From positions 649,932 to 713,931 of the forward strand of contig JALMQS010000844.1 in the NCBI GenBank assembly GCA_024734495.1: a DNA stretch of 64,000 bases, written 5' to 3'. Numbering within the stretch: the first letter of the stretch is position 1; each line of letters opens with the position of its first letter. Shown here piece by piece: positions 23,971 through 34,177 of this stretch. Source of the stretch: Forficula auricularia (Eukaryota > Arthropoda > Insecta > Dermaptera > Forficulidae). Made by a program: the position numbers and the translations under genes. The notes beneath the pieces are model-generated. The model did not search any database. It had not been told where the DNA came from and saw only the letters and a program-made list of their open reading frames with translations.

Positions 23971-24700
23971 TCAACGCTGAAAAAAGGGTTGGGCTAGGCC
24001 ATCTCTCCAGAAGAAATCAATAAAGTGATCATTATTATTAGCCGTCACGTTACATCTGGCAATCGGCGATAGCACTTCGGGTAAAAACTCTCGAACCGTC
24101 TCAACCAGGGCGAGGCACTCTGTAAAAGATATCCAGCCCTGGGATCGCCAGACTACCGTGGAGGGACCCCATGAAAAATCTGAGATCAAAAATTTCCTTT
24201 TTACTTTCAAGAGAAGAAAGTCCCAGTACCTCGCACGCTTGCGCGTATCCCGCCGGGGGAAACATCCACGCCATTTGCCGGACGAAGCGCCTCTGAACTG
24301 ATTCAATCAAGTTGGTGGTACATGCCCTATTCCTACTCCAGACGACCGTGCAGCTTTCTAGATGACTTCTGACCAATGCCTTAAAGAGTAGAATCATCGT
24401 ATCAGGTGTGGAGAAATGACTGCCGACCCATCTAACAATACCCAGAGTTCTTCTAGCCCTACTAACTATATAGTCCACATGCTGTGAAAAACGCAAGGGC
24501 GCGTAGAAAATAATTCTCAGGTCCTAATAAGCGTCTGACGTTCAATTATGTCACTGTCCATATAATAGTCAAAATTTAGGGTGGTCACATTTGACTTTCG
24601 AGAGAAAGTTGACAGTACTGTTTACCCCTGTGGAGCGGCAAATGGTTCATCACGGACCAATTCCAGGATAATCAAATACAGAAACAAAAAACAAAGTTCA
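23971..24700 (-). pseudogene. LINE (R1/Jockey-like) reverse transcriptase C-terminal fragment
   Basis: On the minus strand the translation reads TFSRKSNVTTLNFDYYMDSD, then RFSQHVDYIVSRARRTLGIV, ALVRSHLESCTVVWS, LIESVQRRFVRQM and, after a frameshift near 24200, the C-terminal NNNDHFIDFF region. This is the part downstream of the RT catalytic core. The 3' end runs into ATTT-rich repeats at 23690-23970. The fragment is 5' truncated and frameshifted. Confidence 0.75.
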
Positions 24701-24736
24701 CAAAGAAAAATCCTATATCAATATACATATAATATA

Positions 24737-25293
24737 CAGGGTGACCACGAGAAACATTTACGTTTTAGAAATAAAAAAACAATATTAATTTTTCAAGATA
24801 CTATTTATTTAACTTAAGTTACATAGTTGTGCTTATACGCCATTTACGTCCTTCTTCCCTGAGGCAATTTTCTATTCTGTCCAGGAAGCTCCTCCACAGG
24901 TCCTGACAGGTCACCTGATTTCAAGATTTGGTGATGTGCACTGGCCTCCTCGATCTCCGGACCTTAACATGTGTGATTTTTATTTGTGGGGACATTTGAA
25001 AGAGCAAGTTTATCGACATAAACCCCGTACTTTAGATGACTTGAAAGCGGCGATACGTAGTGAGGTGGCGTTGATCACTGAGGATACACTGGAACGAGTG
25101 TGGAGGAGCTTCCTGGACAGAATAGAAAATTGCCTCAGGGAAGAAGGACGTCACCTTCCTGACATCATTTTCTCTACGTAAAGTAAATGGCGTATAACCA
25201 CAACTATGTAACTTAAGTTAAATAAATAGTATCTTGAAAAATTAATATTGTTTTTTTATTTCTAAAACGTAAATGTTTCTCGTGGTCACCCTG
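24737..25293 (+). mobile_element. Tc1/mariner-superfamily foldback derivative, TA flanks
   Basis: 557 bp with ends CAGGGTGACCACGAGAAAC and its complement, each next to TATA. A plus-strand frame to 25181 encodes the transposase C-terminus, including WPPRSPDLNMCDFYLWGHLK (the last catalytic region) and LRTLDD-like text after it. The left 165 bp (24737-24905) is an inverted copy of the right end and includes reversed coding sequence (GGAGCTTCCTGGACAGAAT complement). The element therefore duplicated its 3' end onto its 5' side and lost most of the transposase. Confidence 0.8.
24936..25181 (+). pseudogene. Transposase C-terminal fragment (Tc1/mariner superfamily)
   Basis: About 80 codons: WPPRSPDLN signature, DFYLWGHLKEQVY, a helical stretch ending in IIFST, then stop. 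The N-terminal DNA-binding domain and the first catalytic Asp are absent. It lies inside the 24737-25293 foldback. Confidence 0.75.
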
Positions 25294-25587
25294 TATAAAT
25301 AAATCTTTACCGCTTAGCAATCCACTGACCTTATCGAAAAATTCAAACTCTCTTCAAGCAGCGAAGGACAAAAGAATTACCTTCAAATAATAAAGGCAAA
25401 AAAAAACATAAAAACAATACACCTCAAAAAAATCAGCGATGAGAAGAGCTTCAAATTGAAGAGACTCCCAGGACGCCAGAGCAAAAACTCCCGATCAAGG
25501 AGAAAAAAGAACAGGAGCCACCATTCACATCCACTCACAAAGAAATCTATATCTGTTATCTGATATCAATCAAATAAAGTAACTTAC

Positions 25588-25732
25588 TCCACAGGTGATG
25601 TATTTTTTCTCAATTGGAATTTCTTTTTTAAAATTAAATGTAATTTCCTATGTATACATTTCTTTTGATGTTTGTTCAGGTATTCTTCACTAATGAACAT
25701 TGTCTTGCAATCGCAACATAAGAAATGTGGCC
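25588..25732 (-). CDS. Probable upstream exon of the zinc-finger gene
   Basis: On the minus strand, an acceptor (CTTTTTCAG) precedes 25732 and a consensus donor (GTAAGT) follows 25588, giving a 145-bp exon. In the frame opening with two bases before CCA it encodes PHFLCCDCKTMFISEEYL then NKHQKKC, a C2H2-like C-x2-C...H-x4-C finger, then a basic stretch. Same strand and same protein class as the 22039-23303 exon. The exon leaves a phase that does not join that acceptor in frame, so a missing middle exon or decay is likely. Confidence 0.55.
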
Positions 25733-26091
25733 CTGAAAAAGATATAATTTCAATTATTATTAGTTGGATATAAATCAGGATAGATAGTTATTTCTTAAAC
25801 AACGTGAAGACTGGACAGTGGACACCCACCAGTAGCTCTTATGTGAAATACACTTTGAAATTAAATCTTTTTTGATATTTACTACTTGAATGTTGAAAAT
25901 TTTTAAATTTTTTCTGTAAATTTATACAAATTGTTATACCTGACAAGGGCAATAAATTTATCATAAATTTAAATGATCAATTTTGTTTTTATTTTTAACT
26001 ATAAGCATAATATTTGAGTGAGTTGATTTGTTTTAATATATTCAAATAAATTTTAAAATTATTAAAAAAAATATATAATCTTTCTTAATAC
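25733..26091. other. AT-rich, possible further intron of zinc-finger gene
   Basis: Directly upstream of the exon ending at 25732 on the minus strand. No other exon could be recognised. Confidence 0.35.
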
Positions 26092-26275
26092 CGGTCAAGT
26101 ATTGTAATCGTGCATAAAAAAAAATTGTTTTTTTTTTTTTTTGCTTATTTTTATCAAAATATCTCAAAAACGGCTGAAACTATCTTGATTAAAAAAAATT
26201 GGACGAAACCATTGAATTTCGGTCTACAAAAAGCCCTAATAAATGAATATCGAAAAAATTATATTATTAAAATTA
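26092..26275 (+). repeat. CCATACAGGGTATGG family, end fragment
   Basis: It matches the sequence starting at 16935 (GTATTGTAATCGTGCAT, CTCAAAAACGGCTGAAACTA) and breaks at 26275, where LINE sequence begins. Confidence 0.65.
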
Positions 26276-26282
26276 TGATTCT

Positions 26283-26620
26283 CTCCAGTCTCCAGAAAGT
26301 CTCCAAGATCTCTTCTTAGATGCCTTCAATTGCATGGCGGAATCCCTCAATATGCAAATATCAACATCCAAAACAAAATGCTTAGTAGTAAATAGAGAAC
26401 ATCTGACCTGTAATATCAACCTTCAGGGATTACTAATTGAGCAAGTCCCTAAATTCAATTATCTGGGAGTTGAAATATCCAGCAATAGGGACTTGAATCT
26501 ACTATAGAAGTTAAGCACCAAATATTAAAAGGGACGCGTATAGCCGGATGCCTTAATAATGTCATATGGAAGAATAAAACATATGTCCGTGGAAAATAAA
26601 ACCAAAATCTACAAGACCTG
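26283..26620 (+). pseudogene. LINE reverse transcriptase fragment, cut by errantivirus
   Basis: Translation with frame breaks gives ESLNMQISTSKTK, QVPKFNYLGVEISS, ILKGTRIAGCLNNVIWKNK and ENKTKIYKT. It parallels the 10838-11574 LINE almost residue for residue. It stops exactly where the errantivirus 5' LTR starts, and its continuation is not found after the 3' LTR. Confidence 0.75.
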
Positions 26621-26861
26621 AGTCACGTCAGGATATTTTGTTATCTATTCCCACGCTGAGAGAGTTACAGACTCAGCAGTTATCTAGTATATAAAGACGG
26701 ATGTCCAGTGGGAACAATAAGGCTTGTCTTAATCACGTTCGACTTGAGACCTCCAATCTCCAAGTATAACCTCTTGTATTTTTAAACTTTAATTAATAAA
26801 ACCAATTTATTCAAATTCATATCGTTTTTTTTTGAAAACTACGATACCGAAGAATAAAATT
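26621..26861 (+). repeat. Errantivirus 5' LTR
   Basis: AGTCACGTCAGGATAT at the start, TATATAA promoter motif near 26690, AATAAA near 26795 and again near 26853, end AAAATT. It is nearly identical to 32024-32263. Confidence 0.88.
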
Positions 26862-26878
26862 GGCGCAGTCGGTAGGAT
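26861..26878 (+). promoter_or_regulatory. Primer-binding site, tRNA-Ser
   Basis: TGGCGCAGTCGGTAGGAT directly follows the 5' LTR. It is complementary to the CCA-bearing 3' end of insect tRNA-Ser, the primer used by 17.6/297-type elements (family knowledge). Confidence 0.8.
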
Positions 26879-27683
26879 AAAACCCAAAAACCCCGGATTT
26901 CGGTAGGCCAAAACCTAAAATTTCGGATTTGGGAATCGCACGACGTTCGTGTCGCAGTGCCAACGAACGGTCAGCTTTTTAGCTGTTTGCCAGCGAAAAA
27001 CCTATCGTCGCCTTGCCACGACAACCCGTTGACAACCGTCAGCCAATCGCCAACCAATTCGGAGCGATAGGAAGCCACCAGCCTTAACGAGGAGTGAACT
27101 TCGAGCTGCGGGACATCACACAAATACTGAGGAAGATACAGCCGAAACTTCCCAAGGGCGCAGTCAGCATCGTCAGCGGAGAATACAATACAAAGGTTAG
27201 AAACGAACAGACATCCTTCCGGTCAACCGTACTGTTACACGGCCCATAAATTAAACGTTAAAAATAAATAAATAATTGTTAAAAATATTGAAAAATTGTG
27301 AAAATAAAAATAAATAAATAAATAATTGTAGAGATTAATGCATGAGATAAATAAATAAATAAATGTTAAATAAAGAAATAAATAAAGGTTAATGCATGAA
27401 ATAAGTGAATAATTGTTAAATAAATAAATAAAATAATGAAATAATTGTGACAGTTAAGCAAAGTAATAATACAAATAAATAAATAAAGGTTAATGCACGA
27501 AATAAAAGTAATAAAATAATTGTGAAAGTCAAACAAAGTAATAATACAAGTAAATGAATAAAGTTAATGCATGAATTGAAATAAATAATATTATAAATAA
27601 AATAATACTAATATAAAATAAATAGTAATTGTTTGAGGAAGACTTGACAGATTTAAATAATAAATAATTAAAAAGAATAAACA
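26879..27683 (+). other. Errantivirus leader
   Basis: An untranslated leader between the primer-binding site and gag. The first 350 bp is of mixed composition. The rest is a degenerate AAAT repeat with recurring GTTAATGCATGA phrases. Confidence 0.6.
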
Positions 27684-28532
27684 ATGGCTACATTATCCCA
27701 TTCCGAACTTTTAAAATTGATTCCTAAATATAACGGTTCCCCTGAATTATTGGAGGAATTTATTGAAAATACAGAGGCAATTGTAAGAAATTTTAGCGAA
27801 GTCCCCATTGATCAACAGAATTTAATTTTATTACACATAAAAAATCAAATAATAGGTGACGCAAGGCATAAGATATTAGGCCACCATGTCAGAAATTGGG
27901 ACGAATTAATAATTTTATTAAGAAACTTATTCAAATCGCCAAAGAACGAAAATACAATTAAAGTAGAATTATTTTCCTTAACGAATAAAAATCTAGGAAT
28001 CGAGAAAAATTATGTAGAAATAAATAAATTAATGACCCAGTATAATTCCAGAATAAACGCCAGAAATATTGAAACAGATATTAAAACCGAATTAATTAAA
28101 GAATTTTCTAAAGATGCCACACAAATTTTTATAAAAACATTAAAGGAACCCACAGCAAGCCAGGTTTTAGCACAAAATCTAGGTTCAGTATACGAGGTTT
28201 ATGAGTACATTCTCAATAGAACGAATGCACTAACAGTTGAGGGCAGACCAAAAATAAATAATAATAATTATAATAATACAAGTTACAGAAATTTTCAACC
28301 TAGGAACTTTCAACCTAGACAGAATTTTCAACCCAGACCCCATTTCCAAAATTATCAAAATGGTTATCAAAACTCTAATAATTATAGAAATTATAATAAT
28401 TACAGACCCCCACGTCCACAATATTTTAATCAAACCCCCATGTCCACACAAACAATTCAGAATCATTCAGGTCAGGAAAGAAGAGAAAATCATTTTTTAG
28501 GAATAGGCCCCCGAGAGAACGAACTTACATAA
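27684..28532 (+). CDS. gag: Errantivirus Gag
   Basis: Retroelement capsid protein, 282 codons from an ATG at 27684. The N-terminal two thirds is a helical capsid-like region (LIPKYNGSPELLEEFIENTE onward) of gypsy type. The C-terminus is rich in N, R, Q and Y with FQPR repeats (about residues 205-250), a basic RNA-binding tail instead of a CCHC zinc knuckle. The frame is intact. Pol follows in the -1 frame across a slippery heptamer at 28493-28499. Gag would package element RNA. With pol disabled, packaging could only serve related elements. Confidence 0.82.
   Translation: MATLSHSELLKLIPKYNGSPELLEEFIENTEAIVRNFSEVPIDQQNLILLHIKNQIIGDARHKILGHHVRNWDELIILLRNLFKSPKNENTIKVELFSLTNKNLGIEKNYVEINKLMTQYNSRINARNIETDIKTELIKEFSKDATQIFIKTLKEPTASQVLAQNLGSVYEVYEYILNRTNALTVEGRPKINNNNYNNTSYRNFQPRNFQPRQNFQPRPHFQNYQNGYQNSNNYRNYNNYRPPRPQYFNQTPMSTQTIQNHSGQERRENHFLGIGPRENELT
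28493..28499 (+). promoter_or_regulatory. -1 ribosomal frameshift heptamer T TTT TTA
   Basis: In the gag frame this reads CAT TTT TTA, the canonical X XXY YYZ form. The pol frame continues in -1 from here (TTT TTT AGG AAT). The spacing to the gag stop is 33 bp. No downstream pseudoknot was worked out. Confidence 0.7.
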
Positions 28533-29089
28533 CATCCCAAATTAATTATAATAATTTTGAATATAGGGACAGTATAAACGAAAAATCATTATTACCATAT
28601 TTAGAGTGGAGGAATTTAAAAGTATTAATAGATACAGGATCTACCGTAAATCTAATAAAACCAAATATTGCTAATTTATATACAAAGTTTAAAGAGGATA
28701 ATTTTATAAAATCTATTAATGGGTCCAGAAAAATAACTGAATACACATATGTAAAATTTTTAGGAAAAGAATATATAAAAACACTAATAATTGATTTTCA
28801 TAAGGATTTTGATATTTTAATAGGGTTAGACGCAATCAAAAAGTTAGAATTTGAGTGGGATTTTAAGAACGATATAATTACATACGAGAATACGAAATAT
28901 AAACTCAGATATCATATTAGCGAGATAGATAAAAAATTTTCCCACAAAAGTGATGATACAAGCAGTGATTCACTTAGTAGCCTAGACAAAGAGGAAATAG
29001 TAGATGATAAATTAGAGCCCACAGACGTTAAAAAGAAACATGAACCCGTAGACAAACAAATAAAGTTTAGCGAGGATAAAACTGAATGA
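28500..29089 (+). pseudogene. Errantivirus Pol: protease domain
   Basis: Retroviral-type aspartic protease in the -1 frame. LIDTGSTVNLI (active-site DTGS codons at 28631-28642) is followed by FDILIGLDAI, the usual C-terminal ILG-like block of such proteases. Beyond it is a charged segment that ends at a TGA at 29087-29089. Pol text resumes in another frame just after, so a frameshift separates it from the integrase part, and the entire reverse transcriptase and RNase H region is absent between them. Confidence 0.8.
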
Positions 29090-30854
29090 TAAGGTCAATG
29101 AACCTGAGATAAATAATAAAATAATTAATAAAAAATACGTAGGTAATGTAAAGAATGTTAGCCAGTTAGTGAAAGCAAGAAATCAGATGTTAAGGGATGA
29201 AAAACTAATTCATCAACCCACACACCAAAGAGTAAAAATTAAAAATAGGAAAGACATTAAAAATACCCCAAAGATAGGTAATTTATGTCAGTATTCACAT
29301 AGGGTAAAAGATGGAAAAAATTCAGAGGGTAAGGTGTCATTGAACGATCAATCAATAAATAATTTAAAGTCGGATTTAAAATATGAAGTACACATAAACG
29401 AAATGGAAATCGATGAAATCATAAATAATGAGTTAGAATCTATTTTAGCGACAGCTGGTGATGATAATGAAGGTTTAGAGACAGTACATTCCGCGGAAGA
29501 ATCCCCTGTAGCAGGAATAAAAATTCTCGAAAATGTAGCAGTAAATATTTTCAAAAACCAAATTATTTTAGATTCACATGATAATGACACAAAAGTAGAA
29601 AAATTAAAATTATTCAATAATAAAAATAGATTAATGATTACAATAAATAAACAAGAAATAGATTTCGAACTGACGAAAATATTACTAGAATATATACATA
29701 GCAAAGAAAAATTTTATATCTATTTTAAAGATGAAACATTATTTATTCCCTTAAATAATTTAATTCAGCAAACATTCAATAGTTTAAATATTTACAAGTG
29801 TAGTAAGATTTTAGAAGATATTGAGGATTTAGAACACAGGCTAAAAATATTGAAAGATATTCATGAAGGTATAACTAATCACAGAGGTATAGCCGAAAAT
29901 TATTTAGAAATAAAAAGAAAATATTATTGGCCCGCAATAAAGAAAGATATTCAGAAATATATAAATAATTGTGAAATTTGTTTAAAGGCAAAATACGAGA
30001 GAAACCCAATTAAAAATATTAATAAAACTGAAACCCCGAGTAAACCATTTCAAATAGTGAATATAGATGTATTTGAGATATATAAAACTAAGTTCATAAC
30101 AATGGTAGACCAATTTTCGAAATTTGTAGAAGTAATACATATAAAGAATTTAACAGCAGTTGAGATTGTTAGGAAAATAGAAAGAATATTTAGTAGATTT
30201 CCGTTACCCCAAAAAGTAATTACCGATGCCGGAAATGAATTCAATAATGAATTACTTAAAAGCTTTTGTAGAACAAATAATATAGAAATCCACTATACAT
30301 GCATCGAAAACCCAAAATCGAATTCCCCGATAGAGAGGGTACACTCTACAATTTTAGAACATTTACAAATAATTAATCAAAATACTGAATGTAAGAATTA
30401 TAACATAAAAAGAAAAATGAATTTAATAGTGAAAGCGTATAATAATACTATTCATTCAACAATAGGAAAAAGTCCGTTTGAAGTTTTATATGGGAGAGAT
30501 AATTTACAAATAAATAACGAAATAATAGATTCGGAAGTAATAAATCAATATAGTCAGGAAAAAGATTTAATGTTTAAATTAATTAAAACAAATATTGAAA
30601 ATAAGAAAAAGAGGTCAGGAGAGGAAAACCCCTCTAAGTTACCTAATACTTTATTTTTGAAAAGAAAGAAAAGAAAGCCTAAGGGAACACCAAATTTTTC
30701 GGAAATTAAACTTAAAGAATATGATCAAATTTTAGGAAAAGTAAAAGATAGAAATAATAATAAATATCGTATTGATAGATTAAAGAGACCACGTTTATTT
30801 CAGAGAGAGAGAACAAATAATATTACTGACCCAGTTGATAACGCGATGAGGTAA
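29090..30854 (+). CDS. Errantivirus Pol remnant: RNase H-integrase connection and integrase
   Basis: An open frame to 30854, with no ATG at its start. The first 150 codons are not RT; TVHSAEE marks the tether after RNase H. The integrase zinc-binding HHCC region (ITNHRGIAEN...CEICLKAKYE) is followed by the catalytic core with all three acidic residues in DD35E spacing (about residues 300, 353 and 389 counted from 29169: NIDVFE, VITDAGNEF, SPIERVHST). A basic C-terminal part has a GPY/F-like stretch. Integrase looks intact, but there is no polymerase, so the domain survives without its partners. Confidence 0.82.
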
Positions 30855-31642
30855 TGAAATCTAAGATTTAAGTCAAGGATAATCAAAGCGAGAGATGCAA
30901 AGCGTAAGAATATATTTAATGATAGCTACTATAGGTTAATCAAGTATGAATAATTTAATTAGTTAGCAATATAGCAATTTAAAACATATAATAAATAATT
31001 AACACAAACAATTTAAGGAAATAGATTGATAAACAGTTATATTTTATAGGTATAAATGAAAAGATTTTTGGGATACCAAGGATGAATTTTAATAGAGATT
31101 TGAAAAAACCTAATTGATAATTATAAAATAAAAATAAAATAGTAATCAAATTCGAGAATTTTTGGGAAGCCACACAGTTCGTGAAACCCATTTGTAAAAT
31201 TGAGAGTGAACTCGTAGACGTAATTTAAAAAATACCCGAAATGTAAACAATGTAAACATGAACGCATCAGTGATTCAATTCATTCCTTTACCAATATTTC
31301 ATAATAAATAAAAAATTAAATAATGAATTAAGAAACTGTAGAAATTGTTTATTCTCGAAATAAAAAAAAGATTTACTATTGTAAAATAAAATAATTATCT
31401 TTTTAAGAATATAAAGAGAAATTTTTGTCAGAATAACTAATACCAAGTGAAATAATATAAAAATATAAAAATATCCATGTAATGTGTATTAAATGAATAA
31501 ATATGATTAATGAAATTTATTAAAATATCCATATTGTGTATTGAATAAAATAAAATAATTATTTGTTAAGATATCTATATCAAGTAAAATAGTATAATTA
31601 CCTATAAATGTTTGTTAAAATATTTTATATATATATTGTAAA
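30855..31642 (+). other. Errantivirus region where env is mostly deleted
   Basis: AT-rich, no long frame. In complete errantiviruses env would occupy this stretch. Only scattered short open segments remain. Confidence 0.5.
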
Positions 31643-31882
31643 GTGAAAAATAAAGTGAAAAGTGAAATATTAGTGATTAATTTTAATGATTTGAAAATAA
31701 AGCAAATAGACGAGGTAGATTTAAATTTATGGCCTAGCCATCAAAATCAATATATAATAATAATAATCATAATTATAATAATATTGTTAATTATATTATA
31801 CTTATTAAACAAATATAAAATGAAAATTGCTGATATAATAAAATGTAATAAATTAAGAAATAATATGGATATTAATGATTGA
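31643..31882 (+). pseudogene. Probable env C-terminal remnant (transmembrane tail)
   Basis: About 79 codons: a polar part (NDLKIKQIDEVDLNLWPS), a strongly hydrophobic isoleucine/leucine stretch of about 20 residues, then a basic tail. The position just before the 3' LTR and this layout fit the membrane anchor of an errantivirus envelope protein. The ectodomain is missing. Low complexity makes this call moderate. Confidence 0.5.
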
Positions 31883-32010
31883 AATTTAAATGATTGTAAT
31901 GAATGATAATTCAAATGATTGTAATATAATTGATATAAATGTAATGATTCAAATGTAAACTCGATATTTTAAATTGTGAAGAAATTTCATAAAATAATGA
32001 AATTTCTCCC

Positions 32011-32023
32011 CGGAGGAAGGAGG
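32011..32023 (+). promoter_or_regulatory. Polypurine tract
   Basis: CGGAGGAAGGAGG lies immediately before the 3' LTR, the expected plus-strand priming site. Confidence 0.75.
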
Positions 32024-32263
32024 AGTCACGTCAGGATATATCGTTATCTATTCCCACGCTGAGAGAGTTACAGACTCAGCAGTTATCTAGTATATAAAGA
32101 CGGATGTCCAGTGGGAACATTAAGGCTTGTCTTAATCACGTTCGACTTGAGACCTCCAATCTCCAAGTATAACCTGTTGTATTTTTAAACTTTAATTAAT
32201 AAAACCAATTTATTCAAATTCATATCGTTTTTTTTGAAAACTACGATACCGAAGAATAAAATT
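32024..32263 (+). repeat. Errantivirus 3' LTR
   Basis: 240 bp, about 98% identical to the 5' LTR by eye. The base after it is the first base of the duplicated F-box/OTU segment. Confidence 0.88.
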
Positions 32264-32380
32264 TGCGCTTTTTTTCTCCTTTAATTAATCATTATCACAT
32301 TTAAATTCCAATTTTAATACTAATAAATAAATAATGTTATTTATTATAAATAACAAACAAGACTATCTTATCTGGACAAG

Positions 32381-32935
32381 GTGAGTTTTTATTTATTTAT
32401 TCATTATATCACTTAGTACGTAATAATTGAACCAATATTAAGATTAATTTTAATTTTGAAACTTTATACCGTATAAGTATACAGGTATACTGCATGTGTA
32501 GCAGGTTATACGTCTTAGCTTGTGAAGACGGATGTCCTAATAAAGACACGGATAAAAAAAAATTCATGTTTTCGTAGGTTTTTATTAAAACATTATTGTC
32601 TCTTTTGGGGAGGTGTTTGTTATTGTAACACTTCTTTCTATTTAGAGATAGGAAAAGCAAGTCGTTGGCAAACAAACTTTATTAGCATTTCTTAGTCAAC
32701 ATCATTTTTTAAGACAATTGTCAGTCATCTTTTAAGATTAAGGGCTGGCCGCATAGGAAGAATTCAAAATTTCGATTTCTTTTGACCACCCTTCTAATAT
32801 AGAAGTCATTTTATCTAATAGGATTCTTATCTTTTATTTTTTTTGATACCTTCCTTCCTAATATTTATAAATTTTTAAAATTCCCATTGCTTTATCAATA
32901 AATTACTATTAATATTTTTTCTTTTTCTTTTTTAG
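32381..32935 (+). other. 5'-UTR intron of the F-box gene, copy 1
   Basis: Donor AAG|GTGAGT at 32380/32381 and acceptor CTTTTTTAG ending at 32935, preceded by a long pyrimidine run. The start codon lies 16 bp into the next exon. Copy 2 has the identical 555-bp intron at 37136-37690. Confidence 0.65.
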
Positions 32936-32951
32936 ATTATATTTTGTAGCG

Positions 32952-33642
32952 ATGTCTCTGTGCACGGTTCCTAGTCTAGACATTCTTGAAGAGAGAATCT
33001 TCATCCATTTAGATATTAGAGATATTTTGAATTTGATAGACACAAATCAACACTTGGCATATATCGGAATAAATTATTTAAAAAAATTAAAAATTATCAA
33101 TTTTTTCCAAAAGATCGAAGAAATATTCGACAGACACTTCAATATTTTACATGAAAATTGTAAAAATGTAGTGGATTTAAATTTTGATGATTGTTTTTGG
33201 GTGTGTGGAGATCAATTTGAACCATTGGTTGAAAATAATAAGGATCATTTAGAAAAAATTACTTTAAAATCCTGTCCAGAACTGGAATTTGATGATATGA
33301 ATCCCATAACAGAATGTATGAGTTTAAAAGAAATTCAATTGGGAGATTTGACAATGTGTACAAAAGAAGATTTGGAAGATTTGGAACAAATATTTTTTGA
33401 AAATTTCAACGACTATTGGGGCGATTTAATTGATAATCGGGGTTGACCAATTAAAATCAAAAATGCTCAATTTGAAATTTATAATAGACGCTTGAAGACA
33501 GGGACTACTTGTAATAAATCATGGTTCTCCTATAATGGCTACGAGAAGTCGGGATCAGTTATCTTATGTTCAATTAAATCAAGATGAACTCGAATCCATC
33601 CAGTTCTCTGATCTTGATGAAATCGAGATAAATTATAGATAA
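32952..33642 (+). pseudogene. F-box/LRR-like protein, copy 1, frame broken
   Basis: ATG at 32952. The first 164 codons are open to a TGA at 33446, and homology to copy 2 continues to 33642 in other frames. Relative to copy 2 it differs in small clusters (KIEEIFDRHFN instead of SKRSQEEISDRHFN; later CGGGGTTGA in place of CAAGA). The F-box is intact, so a truncated F-box protein could still be made, but the C-terminal 65 residues of copy 2 are lost. Confidence 0.7.
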
Positions 33643-34177
33643 AAAAAAAATCGTTACTACTTTATTCTGTATTTTATAGCCTTGTTAATTACGTATTCAT
33701 GTATTTTTATACCTAGCTAGTAATTATTTTTGTATGTATATTATATGTACTTTTTCTATCAAGTTTTTTAATTTATATTATATAATTCTATATATACCTA
33801 AGTATGTTTATTGTATTCAAGTAACAAAATCTAATAAAACACTTTATTTAATAATAAAAAATACTTTTTATTTCATATAAGTATATCCTATTATTCAACA
33901 AATAGTACCTATTGGTTATTGTATCAATAGTAATTTTCGTGGAGGGAGAAAATGTTAAAAGTGGAGTTTTCCTGGCATTTTTCATGACTCTTTAAAGGAG
34001 TTAGGTGTTGGGGTTCTAGGTGAAATATTTTAATATAATAATAAATGAGGATAGGTTCACCCCCGAAATATAGCGAATTAAAAACTCAAAGATAAAAAAA
34101 ATTTGTATATCGGAATATAAGGAGAGAAAGTTGGATATTAATTTATGAATTAGATCACAGAAACAGAAAAAGTAATT
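33643..34177 (+). other. Between F-box and OTU genes; polyA signal
   Basis: AATAAA near 33833 probably ends the F-box transcript. No ATG or promoter was identified for the OTU gene; short AG candidates at 34160-34171 could be splice acceptors but lack a pyrimidine tract. Confidence 0.4.

Larger units (their letters stand above)
23304..25587 (-). other. Intervening DNA of zinc-finger gene, invaded by transposons
   Basis: The region between the two recognised exons. It holds AAAT-type microsatellite stretches (23690-23960), a LINE fragment (23971-24700) and a mariner-type foldback (24737-25293). The phases of the two exons do not match directly, so at least one further exon is expected in here, upstream of it, or lost. 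Confidence 0.5.
26621..32263 (+). mobile_element. Errantivirus-like LTR retroelement, internally deleted
   Basis: A 5.64-kb element with LTRs of about 241 bp that differ by about four substitutions and one T-run indel, so a fairly recent insertion. It begins AGTCACGT and ends AATT. It has a primer-binding site matching the 3' end of tRNA-Ser and a purine-rich tract before the 3' LTR. Gag, protease, integrase and a short env C-terminus are identifiable. The reverse transcriptase and RNase H region and most of env are deleted, so it cannot move by itself. Flanks do not show a matching target duplication. Confidence 0.88.

Noticed and set aside
26621..32263. Target-site duplication for the errantivirus
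   Set aside because: CCTG before and TGCG after the element do not match in any alignment of the ends tried.
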